A DNA stretch of 64,000 bases from Pectobacterium peruviense (GCF_002847345.1 NZ_LXFV01000002.1:1-64000), one strand, 5' to 3'; shown: positions 33,228 through 42,766, counted from the first letter of the stretch. Program-made: numbers and translations. Notes: a model not told the origin generated them from the sequence alone.

Positions 33228-33322
33228 TCGTTTCTCCTAAAGCAGGCCTCAAGCCGTAAACCACTATTTTGTGCTATTATTTAACCAATAAATCGCTTAT
33301 TGGCAAATTTTAACCCACGGTG

Positions 33323-33340
33323 ATTGCATAACTATTCTGC
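33323..33340. promoter_or_regulatory. possible single ARG box upstream of artP
   Basis: The 18 bp carry TGCAT-AACT-ATTCT, matching 8 of 10 half-site bases of the ArgR consensus TGAAT-N4-ATTCA. No second box is visible at the usual 3-bp spacing, so this is a weak call. Confidence 0.25.
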
Positions 33341-33384
33341 CAACGTTAACATTCGCCGCATCAATGTCTATTCAATTATTACGC

Positions 33385-34113
33385 ATGAGTATTCAACTAA
33401 ACGGCATTAACTGTTTCTACGGCACATACCAGGCGCTATTTGATATCACCCTTGATTGTCCTGCGGGTGAAACGCTGGTGCTTCTTGGTCCTAGCGGGGC
33501 AGGAAAGAGTTCGCTGATACGCGTTCTCAACCTGCTCGAAATGCCGCGCTCAGGCACACTTTCCATCGCTGGTAATCAGTTTGATTTTCAGCGCACGCCA
33601 TCCGACAACGCGATACGTGAACTGCGTCAGAACGTTGGGATGGTCTTCCAGCAATATAATTTATGGCCGCATCTGACCGTGGTGCAAAACCTTATAGAAG
33701 CGCCCTGCCGCGTGCTGGGGCTGAGTAAGGAAGAAGCGAAAGCGCGTGCAGACAAGCTGCTGACTCGCCTGCGTCTCAATGATTTTTCCGATCGCTTTCC
33801 TCTCCATCTTTCTGGTGGGCAGCAGCAGCGCGTGGCGATTGCTCGTGCGCTGATGATGGAACCTCAGGTCTTGCTGTTTGATGAACCGACTGCCGCATTA
33901 GATCCAGAGATTACCGCTCAGGTCGTCAACATCATCCGTGAATTGGCGCAAACTGGCATTACGCAGGTGATCGTAACCCACGAAGTCGAGTTCGCCCGTA
34001 AAACGGCCAGCCGAGTGGTTTATATGGAAAACGGCCGCATCGTTGAACAAGGAGATGCGACGCACTTTGCTCAGCCGCAAACGCCTGAGTTCGCTGGTTA
34101 TTTATCACATTGA
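33385..34113 (+). CDS. artP: arginine ABC transporter ATP-binding protein
   Basis: ArtP energises the ArtPQM arginine importer. It has 242 aa from the ATG at 33385 ([13 protein letters not shown]), matching E. coli; another in-frame ATG 21 nt upstream encodes a near-copy of the first residues (MSIQLLR), and neither has a clear ribosome-binding site. Walker A is GPSGAGKSS (about 36-44), the signature LSGGQQQR (about 141-148) and Walker B VLLFDEP. It heads artPIQM. Confidence 0.97.
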   Translation: MSIQLNGINCFYGTYQALFDITLDCPAGETLVLLGPSGAGKSSLIRVLNLLEMPRSGTLSIAGNQFDFQRTPSDNAIRELRQNVGMVFQQYNLWPHLTVVQNLIEAPCRVLGLSKEEAKARADKLLTRLRLNDFSDRFPLHLSGGQQQRVAIARALMMEPQVLLFDEPTAALDPEITAQVVNIIRELAQTGITQVIVTHEVEFARKTASRVVYMENGRIVEQGDATHFAQPQTPEFAGYLSH

Positions 34114-34133
34114 TTACTATCAGGAAAATGACA

Positions 34134-34865
34134 ATGAAAAAATTGATTGTTGCAGCCTTATTCGCTGTGGGTGCCGCCTCTGCTAACGCCGCGGATACCA
34201 TCCGTTTCGCGACAGAAGCCTCCTATCCTCCGTTTGAATTTGTTGATGCCAATAACCAGATTCAGGGCTTTGATATCGATCTGGCTAACGCATTGTGCAA
34301 AGAAATGCAGGCAAACTGCACGTTCAGCAATCAGGCTTTCGACAGTCTGATCCCTGGTCTGAAATTCCGTCGTTTTGAAGCCGTCATCGCGGGAATGGAT
34401 ATTACCCCAGAGCGCCAGCAGCAGGTGTCATTCTCCCAGCCTTACTATGATAACGCTGCCTTGTTTATCGCCCAGAAAGGGAAAGTCGCCGATGTCGCTG
34501 CACTGAAAGGCAAACGTGTAGGGATGCAGAATGGTAGTACCCACCAGAAATACCTGCTGGAAAAACATCCTGAAATTACCGCCGTACCTTACGACAGCTA
34601 CCAGAATGCGGTGCTGGACCTGAAAAGTGGCCGTCTGGATGCCGTATTCGGTGACACTGCAGTGGTTAACGAATGGCTGAAGCAAAACGATACGCTGGCC
34701 TCCGTCGGTGAAAGCGTAACGGATAAAGGTTACTTCGGTGTCGGTCTAGGCATCGCGGTACGCCAGAATAACGATGAGCTGTTGAAAAAATTCAACGATG
34801 CGCTCAGCAAAATCAAGCAGGATGGTACTTACGAGACCATCTACAAAAAATGGTTCCAGCAGTAA
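34134..34865 (+). CDS. artI: ArtI periplasmic binding protein
   Basis: ArtI is a periplasmic substrate-binding protein of the cationic amino-acid family. It has 243 aa from the ATG at 34134 with AGGA 8 nt upstream. The signal peptide is cleaved after ASANA (about residue 19) and the mature protein begins ADTIRFATEASYPPFE. The family-3 motif GFDIDLANALC is at about 46-56. It is 65-75 percent identical by eye to ArtJ encoded 2.5 kb downstream. In E. coli the ArtI ligand is unclear whereas ArtJ binds arginine. Confidence 0.96.
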   Translation: MKKLIVAALFAVGAASANAADTIRFATEASYPPFEFVDANNQIQGFDIDLANALCKEMQANCTFSNQAFDSLIPGLKFRRFEAVIAGMDITPERQQQVSFSQPYYDNAALFIAQKGKVADVAALKGKRVGMQNGSTHQKYLLEKHPEITAVPYDSYQNAVLDLKSGRLDAVFGDTAVVNEWLKQNDTLASVGESVTDKGYFGVGLGIAVRQNNDELLKKFNDALSKIKQDGTYETIYKKWFQQ

Positions 34866-34876
34866 TCTGACGCTCA

Positions 34877-35593
34877 ATGATTGAATTTCAACCTCTTGCA
34901 AGCGCCGCCGGGATGACCGTCGGCCTTGCCGTTTGTGCACTGGTGCTCGGCCTCGCGCTGGCTATGCTGTTTGCCGTTTGGGAAACCGTTCGCTGGAAAG
35001 CCGTTAGCTGGACAGGTACAGCGGTAGTCACACTCTTGCGCGGTCTGCCAGAAATTCTGGTGGTGCTGTTTATCTATTTCGGCTCCTCCCAACTGCTGAT
35101 GATGCTGGCGGATGGCTTTACTCTGAATCTTTTCATTGTGCAGATTCCGGTAAAACTGGACATCGGCATGTTTGAAATCAGTCCCTTCCTGTGTGGCGTG
35201 ATTGCGCTGGCGCTGCTGTATGCGGCCTACGCATCCCAAACGCTGCGCGGCGCGCTGAAAGCCGTACCGCAAGGACAATGGGAATCAGGACAAGCGTTGG
35301 GGCTCAGCAAATCTGCGATCTTTTTCCGTTTGATTATGCCGCAGATGTGGCGTCACGCGCTGCCGGGATTAGGTAATCAGTGGCTGGTATTACTGAAAGA
35401 TACCGCGCTGGTTTCCCTAATTAGCGTTAACGATTTGATGCTGCAAACCAAAAGCATTGCTACACGGACGCAGGAGCCCTTTACCTGGTATGTCGTCGCA
35501 GCAGCAATCTATTTGGTTATCACGCTATTAAGTCAGTATGTGCTGAAACGCATTGATCTGCACACCACGCGTTTTGAGCGGAGACCTTCCTGA
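34877..35593 (+). CDS. artQ: arginine ABC transporter permease ArtQ
   Basis: ArtQ is an inner-membrane permease of 238 aa with five predicted helices. The ABC-permease EAA loop is [20 protein letters not shown] near residues 130-150. It pairs with ArtM, whose start codon overlaps its stop (TGATG), so the two are translationally coupled. It starts 11 bp after artI. Confidence 0.97.
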   Translation: MIEFQPLASAAGMTVGLAVCALVLGLALAMLFAVWETVRWKAVSWTGTAVVTLLRGLPEILVVLFIYFGSSQLLMMLADGFTLNLFIVQIPVKLDIGMFEISPFLCGVIALALLYAAYASQTLRGALKAVPQGQWESGQALGLSKSAIFFRLIMPQMWRHALPGLGNQWLVLLKDTALVSLISVNDLMLQTKSIATRTQEPFTWYVVAAAIYLVITLLSQYVLKRIDLHTTRFERRPS

Positions 35594-36261
35594 TGCTCGC
35601 TTATTTACCTGAGCTATTAAAAGGTCTGCATACCAGTCTGACATTGACCGCCGTCTCGATTGTCGTGGCGCTGGTGCTGTCACTGCTGCTGACTGTCGTG
35701 CTGACGCTAAAAACGCCTGTCGTATCACTGTTGGCGAAAGGCTACATTACGCTGTTTACCGGTACGCCGCTGCTGGTGCAAATCTTCCTGATTTACTACG
35801 GCCCCGGGCAATTTACCTCTATCCAGCAAATCCCCTGGCTGTGGAGCTTGCTGTCACAACCGTGGCTATGCGCGATGGTAGCGCTGGCACTCAATAGCGC
35901 GGCGTATACCACACAGCTTTTCTACGGTGCAGTAAAAGCCATTCCTGCTGGACAGTGGCAATCCTGCGCGGCTCTGGGAATGAATCAGAAGCAGACATTA
36001 CGCATTTTGCTGCCGTTCGCGTTTAAACGTGCGCTGTCTTCTTATTCAAACGAAGTAGTGCTGGTATTTAAGAGCACGTCGCTGGCTTATACCATCACGC
36101 TGATGGAAGTCATGGGTTACAGTCAACTGATGTATGGCCGGACATATGATGTGATGGTGTTTGGCGCGGCTGGAATTATCTATCTGTGCGTCAATGGGTT
36201 ACTGACATTATTGATGCGCTGGGTTGAACGTCGTTCACTGGTATTCGAACGCCGTAACTGA
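35593..36261 (+). CDS. artM: arginine ABC transporter permease ArtM
   Basis: ArtM is the second permease, 222 aa, with five predicted helices and the EAA-type loop AIPAGQWQSCAALGMNQKQT near residues 115-135. Its ATG overlaps the artQ stop. A terminator follows, so artPIQM is one unit and artJ is expressed separately. Confidence 0.97.
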   Translation: MLAYLPELLKGLHTSLTLTAVSIVVALVLSLLLTVVLTLKTPVVSLLAKGYITLFTGTPLLVQIFLIYYGPGQFTSIQQIPWLWSLLSQPWLCAMVALALNSAAYTTQLFYGAVKAIPAGQWQSCAALGMNQKQTLRILLPFAFKRALSSYSNEVVLVFKSTSLAYTITLMEVMGYSQLMYGRTYDVMVFGAAGIIYLCVNGLLTLLMRWVERRSLVFERRN

Positions 36262-36285
36262 TCCTTAACGCACTTACCGACTTAG

Positions 36286-36315
36286 AAAGCAGGCTTTTAT
36301 AGCCTGCTTTTTTAT
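36286..36315 (+). terminator. artPIQM terminator
   Basis: AAAGCAGGCT pairs with AGCCTGCTTT around TTTAT and is followed by TTTTA. It lies 25 bp after artM. Confidence 0.9.
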
Positions 36316-36419
36316 GGCGTGCCATCCCTGGCCGCTACCCTTAGGGCCGTTGCTGACAGAACGTTAAAAATTTCTCCCAGAAATTTTTTATTGTCTGCTG
36401 ATGTAAAAACATGCAATAA

Positions 36420-36458
36420 ATCGATTTATTAATCATTTTAATTGCATACAAATTCAAT
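36420..36458. promoter_or_regulatory. pair of ARG boxes (ArgR operator) for artJ
   Basis: Box 2 (36441-36458) has TGCAT-ACAA-ATTCA, 9 of 10 half-site bases of the ArgR consensus. Box 1 (36420-36437) is weaker (7 of 10), but it lies exactly 3 bp away, the spacing ArgR hexamers need. E. coli artJ is repressed by ArgR through such a pair. Confidence 0.55.
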
Positions 36459-36507
36459 AGCTGGCATGGTAATCGCCATGACGTCGGAACCCTCCGCACA
36501 TATATTC

Positions 36508-36632
<125 letters not shown>

Positions 36633-36663
36633 GCACTATAAGAAAAACAGACAGGAGTAAGTA

Positions 36664-37395
36664 ATGAAAAAGTTAGTGCTCGCCACGTTACTGGCAGGAA
36701 TCGCCTTCAGCGCCACCGCAGCAGACACCATCCGTTTTGCATCATCAGCCACCTACCCGCCATTTGAGTCACTGGATGCCAGCAACGAAATTGTCGGTTT
36801 CGATATGGATTTGGCGAAAGCACTGTGTAAACAAATGCAAGCCACCTGTACGTTCACCAATCAGGCGTTTGACAGCCTGATCCCTGCGTTGAAATTCCGT
36901 CGCTATGACGCAGTGATTTCCGGTATGGATATCACTCCGGAGCGCAGCAAGCAGGTCGCTTTCACGCAGCCTTACTATGCCAACTCAGCCGTGATTATCG
37001 TGCAAAAAGGGAAATTCAGTGACTTTGCCGCGATGAAAGGCAAACGTATCGGTATGGAAAATGGCACGACACACCAGAAATACATGCACGATAAGCACAC
37101 GGAAGTACAAACCGTCTCTTATGACAGCTATCAGAACGCAGTGCTGGATCTCAAGAATGGCCGTATCGACGGCGTATTCGGCGATACCGCTGTCGTCAAC
37201 GAGTGGATTAAGACGAACCCAGAACTGGCGACAGTTGGTGAACATGTGACTGACGCTGAATACTTCGGCACCGGGTTAGGTATCGCCGTTCGTCCCGATG
37301 ACAAGGCGCTGCTGGAAAAACTGAACAAAGCGCTGGATGCCATCAAAGCCGACGGCACGTACAAAACCATCAATGACAAGTGGTTCCCGCAATAA
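36664..37395 (+). CDS. artJ: arginine-binding periplasmic protein ArtJ
   Basis: ArtJ is the high-affinity arginine receptor of the Art system. It has 243 aa. The signal peptide is cleaved near SATAA (about residue 20) and the mature protein starts ADTIRFASSATYPPFE. Conserved family motifs match ArtI (GFDMDLAKALC, DSLIPALKFRR, GDTAVVNEW). AGGAG precedes the ATG at 7-8 nt. It has its own promoter region with probable ArgR boxes and an ERIC element in the leader. Confidence 0.97.
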   Translation: MKKLVLATLLAGIAFSATAADTIRFASSATYPPFESLDASNEIVGFDMDLAKALCKQMQATCTFTNQAFDSLIPALKFRRYDAVISGMDITPERSKQVAFTQPYYANSAVIIVQKGKFSDFAAMKGKRIGMENGTTHQKYMHDKHTEVQTVSYDSYQNAVLDLKNGRIDGVFGDTAVVNEWIKTNPELATVGEHVTDAEYFGTGLGIAVRPDDKALLEKLNKALDAIKADGTYKTINDKWFPQ

Positions 37396-37451
37396 GGTTC
37401 GCTTCACTTAGCGCGGTGTGATGCACCGCGTTAATGCGTAGAGAACGAACA

Positions 37452-37570
37452 CAGAGCGGTGATAATGGGTAGATCGTAAAGACGCTGTGAATACATCCCT
37501 GTACGCTCGAGTTGCGCCATCCATGGCGCAAACGCTTTACTCTTCTATCCCATTATCACCGTTCTCGTTC
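37452..37570. repeat. 119-bp palindromic dispersed repeat, copy A
   Basis: The outer arms (GAGCGGTGATAATGGGTAGA at 37454 on, and the reverse complement of TCTATCCCATTATCACCGTT near 37543-37562) form a long imperfect stem. A second palindrome TTGCGCCATCCATGGCGCAA at 37512-37531 sits in the middle. A second copy is at 56851. It lies between the convergent artJ and rlmC genes. It is not an ERIC and I do not recognise it as a named family. Confidence 0.8.
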
Positions 37571-37686
37571 TGCAAATGGTTTTACCAAAAAATCTAATAC
37601 GGTCTTAAGGCTCACATTATCAAACGGCTCTACGGTTCAATTTTTTACGCCAGGTAGAGCATAACTCCACAAAGAACACAGATGAC

Positions 37687-38829
37687 CTAAATTTTCTCTA
37701 TGTCATCACGCTTCAATAACGTCAGTACTTCGTAGTGCGCCGTGTGCGGGAACATGTCGAACAGCTGTACACGCAGCGCGCGGTAGTTCGACAGTTCAGT
37801 CATGTCTTTTGCCATGCTTTCAGCGTTGCAGCTGGAATAGAGAATATAGTCCGGTGCCATCAGGCTCAGGTAGGCGCACAGTTCACTGCCGATACCGCGA
37901 CGCGGCGGGTTAACCAGCACCAGATCGGGTATTTCTGATTTTGCCGTCGCGAACTGCGTTGAATCCAGCGCCTGAAACTCCACCTGTTTTAGCCCCAGCT
38001 GTTCTGCGGAGCGACGCGCGCAGGCTATCGCCTCGGCGCTGATTTCAATGCCTGTCAAACGCATGTCGGGTGATGCGCAGTGCAGGCCAAAACCCCCAAC
38101 GCCGCAAAACAGATCCCACATGCTGGTAATCTTCAGTTCTGCCACCCAGTCGCGCGCCGTCGCATACAGCGCAGCCGCTACCTGTGGGTTAGTCTGGAAA
38201 AAGCTTTGCGGACGGATATACAACGGCACCTGATTGAACTGCTCTGCCAGCGCCGCAGCATCACTCAGGATAATCTCCGTTTTCCCTTCCATAATCGCCT
38301 GATGCACGGGCTGGATGTTAGCGGATATCACCTCAAGCTGGGGCAACTGCTGTTGTAGCCAAGGCAATGCGGCACGCAACTGCGCCAGCTTCGTTTCCGA
38401 GCGTAAGACAAAGCGCAGCATGAACGTACCGCGCTGCGTACTCTCAGTCAGCAGTAAGTATTTCAGTTCCCCACGGCGTCGAGCCACGTTATAAGGCGTC
38501 AGCCCCGCACGGGCGATAAAGACTTTAAGCACATCGAAAACTGGCGCGAAGCTGGTCGGATAAAGTGGGCAATCACAGAGATCCACCGCAGTTCCATCAC
38601 GGTGTAACATCCCCAATAGCGGACATTCCACGCTGCCGCTCACCACCATTTTGGCTTTATTACGAAATGCAGTCTGCGCAGAAGGTTGCACCGATATCCA
38701 GCGCTGCACGGCGTGCGGTTGCAGCAAGCCTTCAAGGTGCTGCTGCTTATCAGACAATTGCTGTGGGTAGGCTTTTTCCAGCCATTGGCAGGAACGACAG
38801 GTTCCCGTGTTGTAGCGGGCACAATGCAT
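37687..38829 (-). CDS. rlmC: 23S rRNA (uracil-747-C5)-methyltransferase
   Basis: RlmC (RumB) methylates U747 of 23S rRNA using S-adenosylmethionine. It has 380 aa (E. coli 375). Cysteines 3, 11 and 14, together with one in the later DLCDCPLYP segment, bind a 4Fe-4S cluster. The SAM-binding motif is [13 protein letters not shown] (about 237-249), NPPRRG follows, and the catalytic cysteine is in YSSCN. It is convergent with artJ, as in E. coli. Confidence 0.97.
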   Translation of the reverse strand: MHCARYNTGTCRSCQWLEKAYPQQLSDKQQHLEGLLQPHAVQRWISVQPSAQTAFRNKAKMVVSGSVECPLLGMLHRDGTAVDLCDCPLYPTSFAPVFDVLKVFIARAGLTPYNVARRRGELKYLLLTESTQRGTFMLRFVLRSETKLAQLRAALPWLQQQLPQLEVISANIQPVHQAIMEGKTEIILSDAAALAEQFNQVPLYIRPQSFFQTNPQVAAALYATARDWVAELKITSMWDLFCGVGGFGLHCASPDMRLTGIEISAEAIACARRSAEQLGLKQVEFQALDSTQFATAKSEIPDLVLVNPPRRGIGSELCAYLSLMAPDYILYSSCNAESMAKDMTELSNYRALRVQLFDMFPHTAHYEVLTLLKRDDIEKI

Positions 38830-38954
38830 AAAAATCTAACTATTAAAATAATACAGAATGAGAGGATTATATCACCCTGACGGCGTCAGCCCGCGAACTT
38901 TCCGCTTGTTCATGGGCGACACCAGAAGCCGATTGGCTCAGGAGATAGAAATGT

Positions 38955-39407
38955 CTATTTCTGGCGCAGAAAAAAGCGCTTACTGCGCCGTGGCAGAAAC
39001 AGTAAAACAATCACCAGAAGATCTGGGATTTTTTGTAGCAGGAGTTGATGCAGTACAGCGGCGTTGTTCTCTCCTGAAATATGGAATATCGCTGGCATAA
39101 ATTCACTTAGCGACGCCAGCAGGAGATAACACACAACGATGCCCTGACAGGCTATATAGCCCCAACGCCCCCAGTTCACTCCGGCCAAAACGGCAAAGCC
39201 ACAGCGGATCTCAATGCCGACAATAACGAGCGATAACAGTAACACCAGCGTCGAATCCCAGGCTTCCGCGTTGCTACCAATCCAGCCGCTTAAATCGCTG
39301 AGCCCTAACTCCCACACTAGCAGCAAAATCCCCAAAAAACGGGTAGCTATAATAGCAATCCCCGCCACCATAACTGGCACCGGGGCATAAACTTTGCGTT
39401 GTGTCAT
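38955..39407 (-). CDS. ybjO: YbjO family inner-membrane protein
   Basis: This is a 150-aa protein with four predicted membrane helices (about 12-32, 52-72, 80-100 and 125-142) of the DUF2593/YbjO family; function unknown. AAGGA precedes the ATG. It lies between potI and rlmC as in E. coli (162 aa there). The basic C-terminal tail (RRSKRFFLRQK) is probably cytoplasmic. Confidence 0.88.
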   Translation of the reverse strand: MTQRKVYAPVPVMVAGIAIIATRFLGILLLVWELGLSDLSGWIGSNAEAWDSTLVLLLSLVIVGIEIRCGFAVLAGVNWGRWGYIACQGIVVCYLLLASLSEFMPAIFHISGENNAAVLHQLLLQKIPDLLVIVLLFLPRRSKRFFLRQK

Positions 39408-39480
39408 TTCCTTCTTCGTGTACAGAATTTCAACGCTCTCCCTTCATGCGGTATTTATCCGCCAAAAATACAGCACCACG

Positions 39481-39534
39481 ATAAAATTCGATGCCAATAT
39501 AAAACGTGATACGGATATAAAACTTGATAGTCAT
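39481..39534. repeat. three tandem 18-bp repeats
   Basis: Units at 39481-39498, 39499-39516 and 39517-39534 share ATAAAA at the start and T(G/C)GAT in the middle, and a fourth ATAAAA follows at 39535. They lie in the gap between potI and the ybjO start. A reading frame across them is not supported as a gene. Confidence 0.7.
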
Positions 39535-39539
39535 ATAAA

Positions 39540-39569
39540 ACAACAACGCCCCCATCCTCTGGCGGCGTT
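39540..39569 (-). terminator. probable potFGHI terminator
   Basis: AACGCC (39545-39550) pairs with GGCGTT (39564-39569). On the minus strand it is followed by GTTGTTTTATAT. It lies about 45 bp past the potI stop. Confidence 0.5.
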
Positions 39570-39614
39570 GCTGGAAATCTTCGCTAGGCTAACAAATTAC
39601 GATGAGAAATCGAA

Positions 39615-40460
39615 TCAGCCACGTCTCGCTTTTTGCATATCGCGATAACGCTGCTTCTCTGCTCTCGCCATAAACCACCAGGCGATAAACCCAATAATAC
39701 CAACGACTAACAATATCAGGGAAGCCAATGCGTTAATTTGTGGATTAACGCCCATTCTGACGCTGGAGAACACCAGCATTGGCAGCGTTGTCGATCCCGG
39801 CCCCGCCACGAAACTGGCGATAACCAGATCGTCCAGCGACAGCGTAAACGCCAGCAGCCAGCCTGAAAGCAGCGCAGGGGCAATCATCGGCACCGTGATA
39901 ATGAAGAAAACTTTGAGCGGGTTTGCACCCAGATCCATCGCGGCTTCTTCAATCGAACGGTCCAGTTCACGCAGACGCGCGCTAATCACCACGGTGACAT
40001 ACGCAGTACAGAACGTGACGTGTGCCAGCCAGATGGTGAACATCCCTCTTTCCGCTGGCCAGCCAATGGCATGCCCTAATGCCACAAAGAGCAACAGCAG
40101 CGACAGACCAGTAATCACATCCGGCATCACCAGCGGTGCCGTCAGCATAAACGCAAACCCATTAGCGCCACGGAAGCGGCCAAAACGCACCATCACCACG
40201 GCGGCGATCGTTCCGAGAATCACGGCCATTGTCGCCGAGGCAGCCGCAATCGTCAGGCTCAGAAGCACCGCACTGATCATCGCCGTATTGTGGAACAGCT
40301 CGACATACCAGCGCGTCGACCACCCCGCCCATACGGTAACCAGCTTGGAGCTGTTGAACGAATAGATTACCAACATCAGCATCGGCGCATAGAGGAACGT
40401 AAAGCACAGCACCAAAATCACAATACGCCACGGTGAGCGAACAACAGGTAAATTATTCAC
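39615..40460 (-). CDS. potI: putrescine ABC transporter permease PotI
   Basis: PotI is an inner-membrane permease of the PotFGHI putrescine importer. I start it at the GTG at 40460, which yields (M)NNLPVVRSPW and 281 aa exactly as in E. coli; GGAGGG lies 6 nt upstream. The GTG overlaps the potH stop (GTGA). It has six helices and the EAA loop EEAAMDLGANPLKVFF near residues 175-190. Confidence 0.97.
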   Translation of the reverse strand: MNNLPVVRSPWRIVILVLCFTFLYAPMLMLVIYSFNSSKLVTVWAGWSTRWYVELFHNTAMISAVLLSLTIAAASATMAVILGTIAAVVMVRFGRFRGANGFAFMLTAPLVMPDVITGLSLLLLFVALGHAIGWPAERGMFTIWLAHVTFCTAYVTVVISARLRELDRSIEEAAMDLGANPLKVFFIITVPMIAPALLSGWLLAFTLSLDDLVIASFVAGPGSTTLPMLVFSSVRMGVNPQINALASLILLVVGIIGFIAWWFMARAEKQRYRDMQKARRG

Positions 40461-41422
40461 GCTTCGCCCTCCGCGGTTTTGCTCTGATGTTTGTGGAACC
40501 ACATAATCGGCATAATCAACAGCAGCAGCATGACGATGGCGACAGCGGATGCCACTGGCCAATCGCGATTATTGAAGAATTCCTGCCACAGAATACGGCC
40601 AATCATGATGCTGTCCGGCCCGCCAAGCAGTTCTGGAATCACGTATTCCCCCACCGCGGGGATGAATACCAACATCGAGCCCGCAATTATTCCGCCTTTC
40701 GTTAACGGGACGATCACGCTGAAGAAGGTTCTTAACGGCCGCGCACCCAGATCCAACGAGGCTTCCACCAGCGAATAGTCCAGCCGCGTCAGCGCGGTAT
40801 AGATAGGCAACACCATAAACGGCAGATAGGAATAGACGACGCCGATATAAACCGCCAGATTGGTATGCAGAATGATCAGCGGTTCATCAATCACGCCCAG
40901 CCACAGCAGGAAATTATTCAGGATACCGTTATTTTTCAGTATCCCCATCCAGGCATAAACGCGAATCAGAAATGACGTCCATGACGGCAGAATCACCAGC
41001 AATAGCAGGATATTACGCGTTGAGGGTTTACTGTGCGCCACCGCCCAGGCTAGCGGATAGCCAATAAACAAGCAGCACAGCGTCGACACCGCAGCAACCT
41101 GAAGCGATTGCATATAGGCATCGAAATATAGCGGATCATCTAACAAATGCAGGTAGTTCCCAAGATTCAGGGAAATATCCAGCTTGTCGTCCATCCAGGA
41201 AACCAGATCGGTATAGGGCGGAATAGCCCGCGCCATCTCAGCAAAACTGATTTTAAATACGATCAGGAACGGCAGCATGAATAGCAGCAGCAGCCACAGA
41301 TACGGCAGCGCAATAACCAGCTTGCGCCCATGTTTTTGACGCCAACGCGCCATCAACACTCGCAGCCAGAGTTTGGCCTTGCCCGGTGGTTCCGCCGTGT
41401 GATGTTCAGGAAATAAAGTCAT
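40457..41422 (-). CDS. potH: putrescine ABC transporter permease PotH
   Basis: PotH is the first permease of the putrescine importer, 321 aa (E. coli 317). A cytoplasmic N-terminus of about 35 residues precedes six helices, with the EAA loop VEASLDLGARPLRTFFSVIV near residues 215-235. It is 14 bp downstream of potG and overlaps the potI start by 4 bp. Confidence 0.97.
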   Translation of the reverse strand: MTLFPEHHTAEPPGKAKLWLRVLMARWRQKHGRKLVIALPYLWLLLLFMLPFLIVFKISFAEMARAIPPYTDLVSWMDDKLDISLNLGNYLHLLDDPLYFDAYMQSLQVAAVSTLCCLFIGYPLAWAVAHSKPSTRNILLLLVILPSWTSFLIRVYAWMGILKNNGILNNFLLWLGVIDEPLIILHTNLAVYIGVVYSYLPFMVLPIYTALTRLDYSLVEASLDLGARPLRTFFSVIVPLTKGGIIAGSMLVFIPAVGEYVIPELLGGPDSIMIGRILWQEFFNNRDWPVASAVAIVMLLLLIMPIMWFHKHQSKTAEGEA

Positions 41423-41436
41423 GGCATTCTTCCTCG

Positions 41437-42570
41437 TTACACCGTCAGAACCACACAGCTATCCGCATCCCAACACAGCCGAACCTCATCTCCCCAGGTC
41501 GGTGTGCCTTTGCGATAGCGGTAGGCATTTTGTAACTGCGCGCTGATAGTTTGCCCGCTATTGAGCCTGACGTGGTAAATCGACAAATCGCCCAGATAAG
41601 CGATGTGCACAACTTCGCCCACCGCGAAATTACAGCCGTCAGCCGGAACCTCTTCGCACAGCATGATTTTTTCAGGGCGCAACGCGATGTAAACCGGAAC
41701 GCCATCAACCACCGAGACATCCGAATCGACTTTCAGCGAGTGCACCAGCCCAGGGCTTTTGATGATCAGTGCATCGTCCTGACGTTCCTGCAATATCCCT
41801 TCAAACATATTGACCGAGCCGATAAATTCCGCGCTGAAACGCGTATTCGGGTGCTCATAAATCTCTTCAGGCTCGCCAATCTGTACGAACTTGCCGCGAT
41901 TCATGATGGCAATACGACCAGCCATAGTCATGGCTTCCTCCTGATCGTGCGTCACCATCACACAGGTCGCCCCCACGCGCTCCAGAATATCGACCACTTC
42001 AAGCTGCATGCGGTCGCGTAATTTTTTGTCCAGTGCCCCCATCGGCTCGTCTAACAGCAACAGCTTTGGACGCTTCGCCAGACTACGTGCCAACGCAACA
42101 CGCTGACGCTGACCGCCGGAAAGTTGATGCGGTTTACGATTGGCGAACTCCTGCATGTGCACCAGCGATAGCATCTCTTCCACGCGATCTTTGATTTCTG
42201 CACGCGGTAACTTGTCCTGTTTCAAACCAAACGCGATATTCTTTTCCACCGTCATGTGTGGGAACAGCGCGTAAGACTGAAACATCATATTGATGGGACG
42301 CTGGTAAGGCGGCACCAATGACAAATCCTGACCATCCAGAACAATCTGCCCCTGCGTGGGGAGCTCAAAACCTGCCAGCATGCGCAGCAGCGTGGATTTC
42401 CCACAACCGGATGCACCCAGCAGAGCAAAAATTTCGCCTTTATAAATCGTCAGGCTGACATCATCGACGGCGGCCTGACCATCGAACGACTTCGTCAGGT
42501 TACGTACTTCCAGCAGCGGCGTGGCCGCTTTTTGAGGTTTTGATTGAGGGCGGGGGATTGCGTCATTCAC
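41437..42570 (-). CDS. potG: putrescine ABC transporter ATP-binding protein PotG
   Basis: PotG powers PotFHI. I start it at the GTG at 42570 ((M)NDAIPRPQ), giving 377 aa as in E. coli, with GGAG about 11 nt upstream; an ATG 60 nt further up has no support. Walker A is GASGCGKST (about 51-59), the signature LSGGQRQR and Walker B LLLLDEP. The C-terminal TOBE-type regulatory domain spans about 290-377. Confidence 0.96.
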   Translation of the reverse strand: MNDAIPRPQSKPQKAATPLLEVRNLTKSFDGQAAVDDVSLTIYKGEIFALLGASGCGKSTLLRMLAGFELPTQGQIVLDGQDLSLVPPYQRPINMMFQSYALFPHMTVEKNIAFGLKQDKLPRAEIKDRVEEMLSLVHMQEFANRKPHQLSGGQRQRVALARSLAKRPKLLLLDEPMGALDKKLRDRMQLEVVDILERVGATCVMVTHDQEEAMTMAGRIAIMNRGKFVQIGEPEEIYEHPNTRFSAEFIGSVNMFEGILQERQDDALIIKSPGLVHSLKVDSDVSVVDGVPVYIALRPEKIMLCEEVPADGCNFAVGEVVHIAYLGDLSIYHVRLNSGQTISAQLQNAYRYRKGTPTWGDEVRLCWDADSCVVLTV

Positions 42571-42602
42571 TTCGCATTGCTCTCCGGCAAAAGCAGAACA
42601 AG

Positions 42603-42690
42603 TCACACCGCTGATGTTGCCAGTAGGCACTTTTACATTCAGCGGTGTGACACAATATAGAGCGCGAACAGGCGGTATCTCCGCCTGTTC
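42603..42690. promoter_or_regulatory. two stem-loops between potF and potG
   Basis: TCACACCGCTGA (42603-42614) pairs exactly with TCAGCGGTGTGA (42639-42650), and GAACAGGCGG (42666-42675) pairs with CCGCCTGTTC (42681-42690). Such intercistronic hairpins after a binding-protein gene usually protect its mRNA, so that PotF is made in excess over the membrane parts. Neither has a minus-strand T-tract. Confidence 0.55.
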
Positions 42691-42702
42691 TTTGCCACAT
42701 TA

Positions 42703-42766
42703 ATACTCGTCATACTTCAAATTGCATGTGCGTTAGCTGCCTGAAACTTGAATTATTTAGAGTATT
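42703..42766. repeat. deleted ERIC-type element (64 bp)
   Basis: The ERIC end ATACTCGTCATACTTCAAAT continues into GTGCGTTAGCTGCC and then the other end, CTTGAATTATTTAGAGTAT. The central core is absent. It lies between potG and potF, within the operon. Confidence 0.8.

Noticed and set aside
39481..39534. Possible CRISPR array
   Set aside because: The units are only 18 bp, imperfect and directly abutting, without unique spacers or cas genes.
39394..39648. An 84-codon plus-strand frame covering the 18-bp repeats
   Set aside because: It overlaps the start of ybjO and the end of potI, lacks a ribosome-binding site and resembles no known protein; the periodic peptide is explained by the DNA repeats.
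42703..42766. A potG-potF intercistronic promoter or new small gene in the gap
   Set aside because: The sequence is accounted for by a short ERIC and two hairpins; no reading frame with a ribosome-binding site was found.
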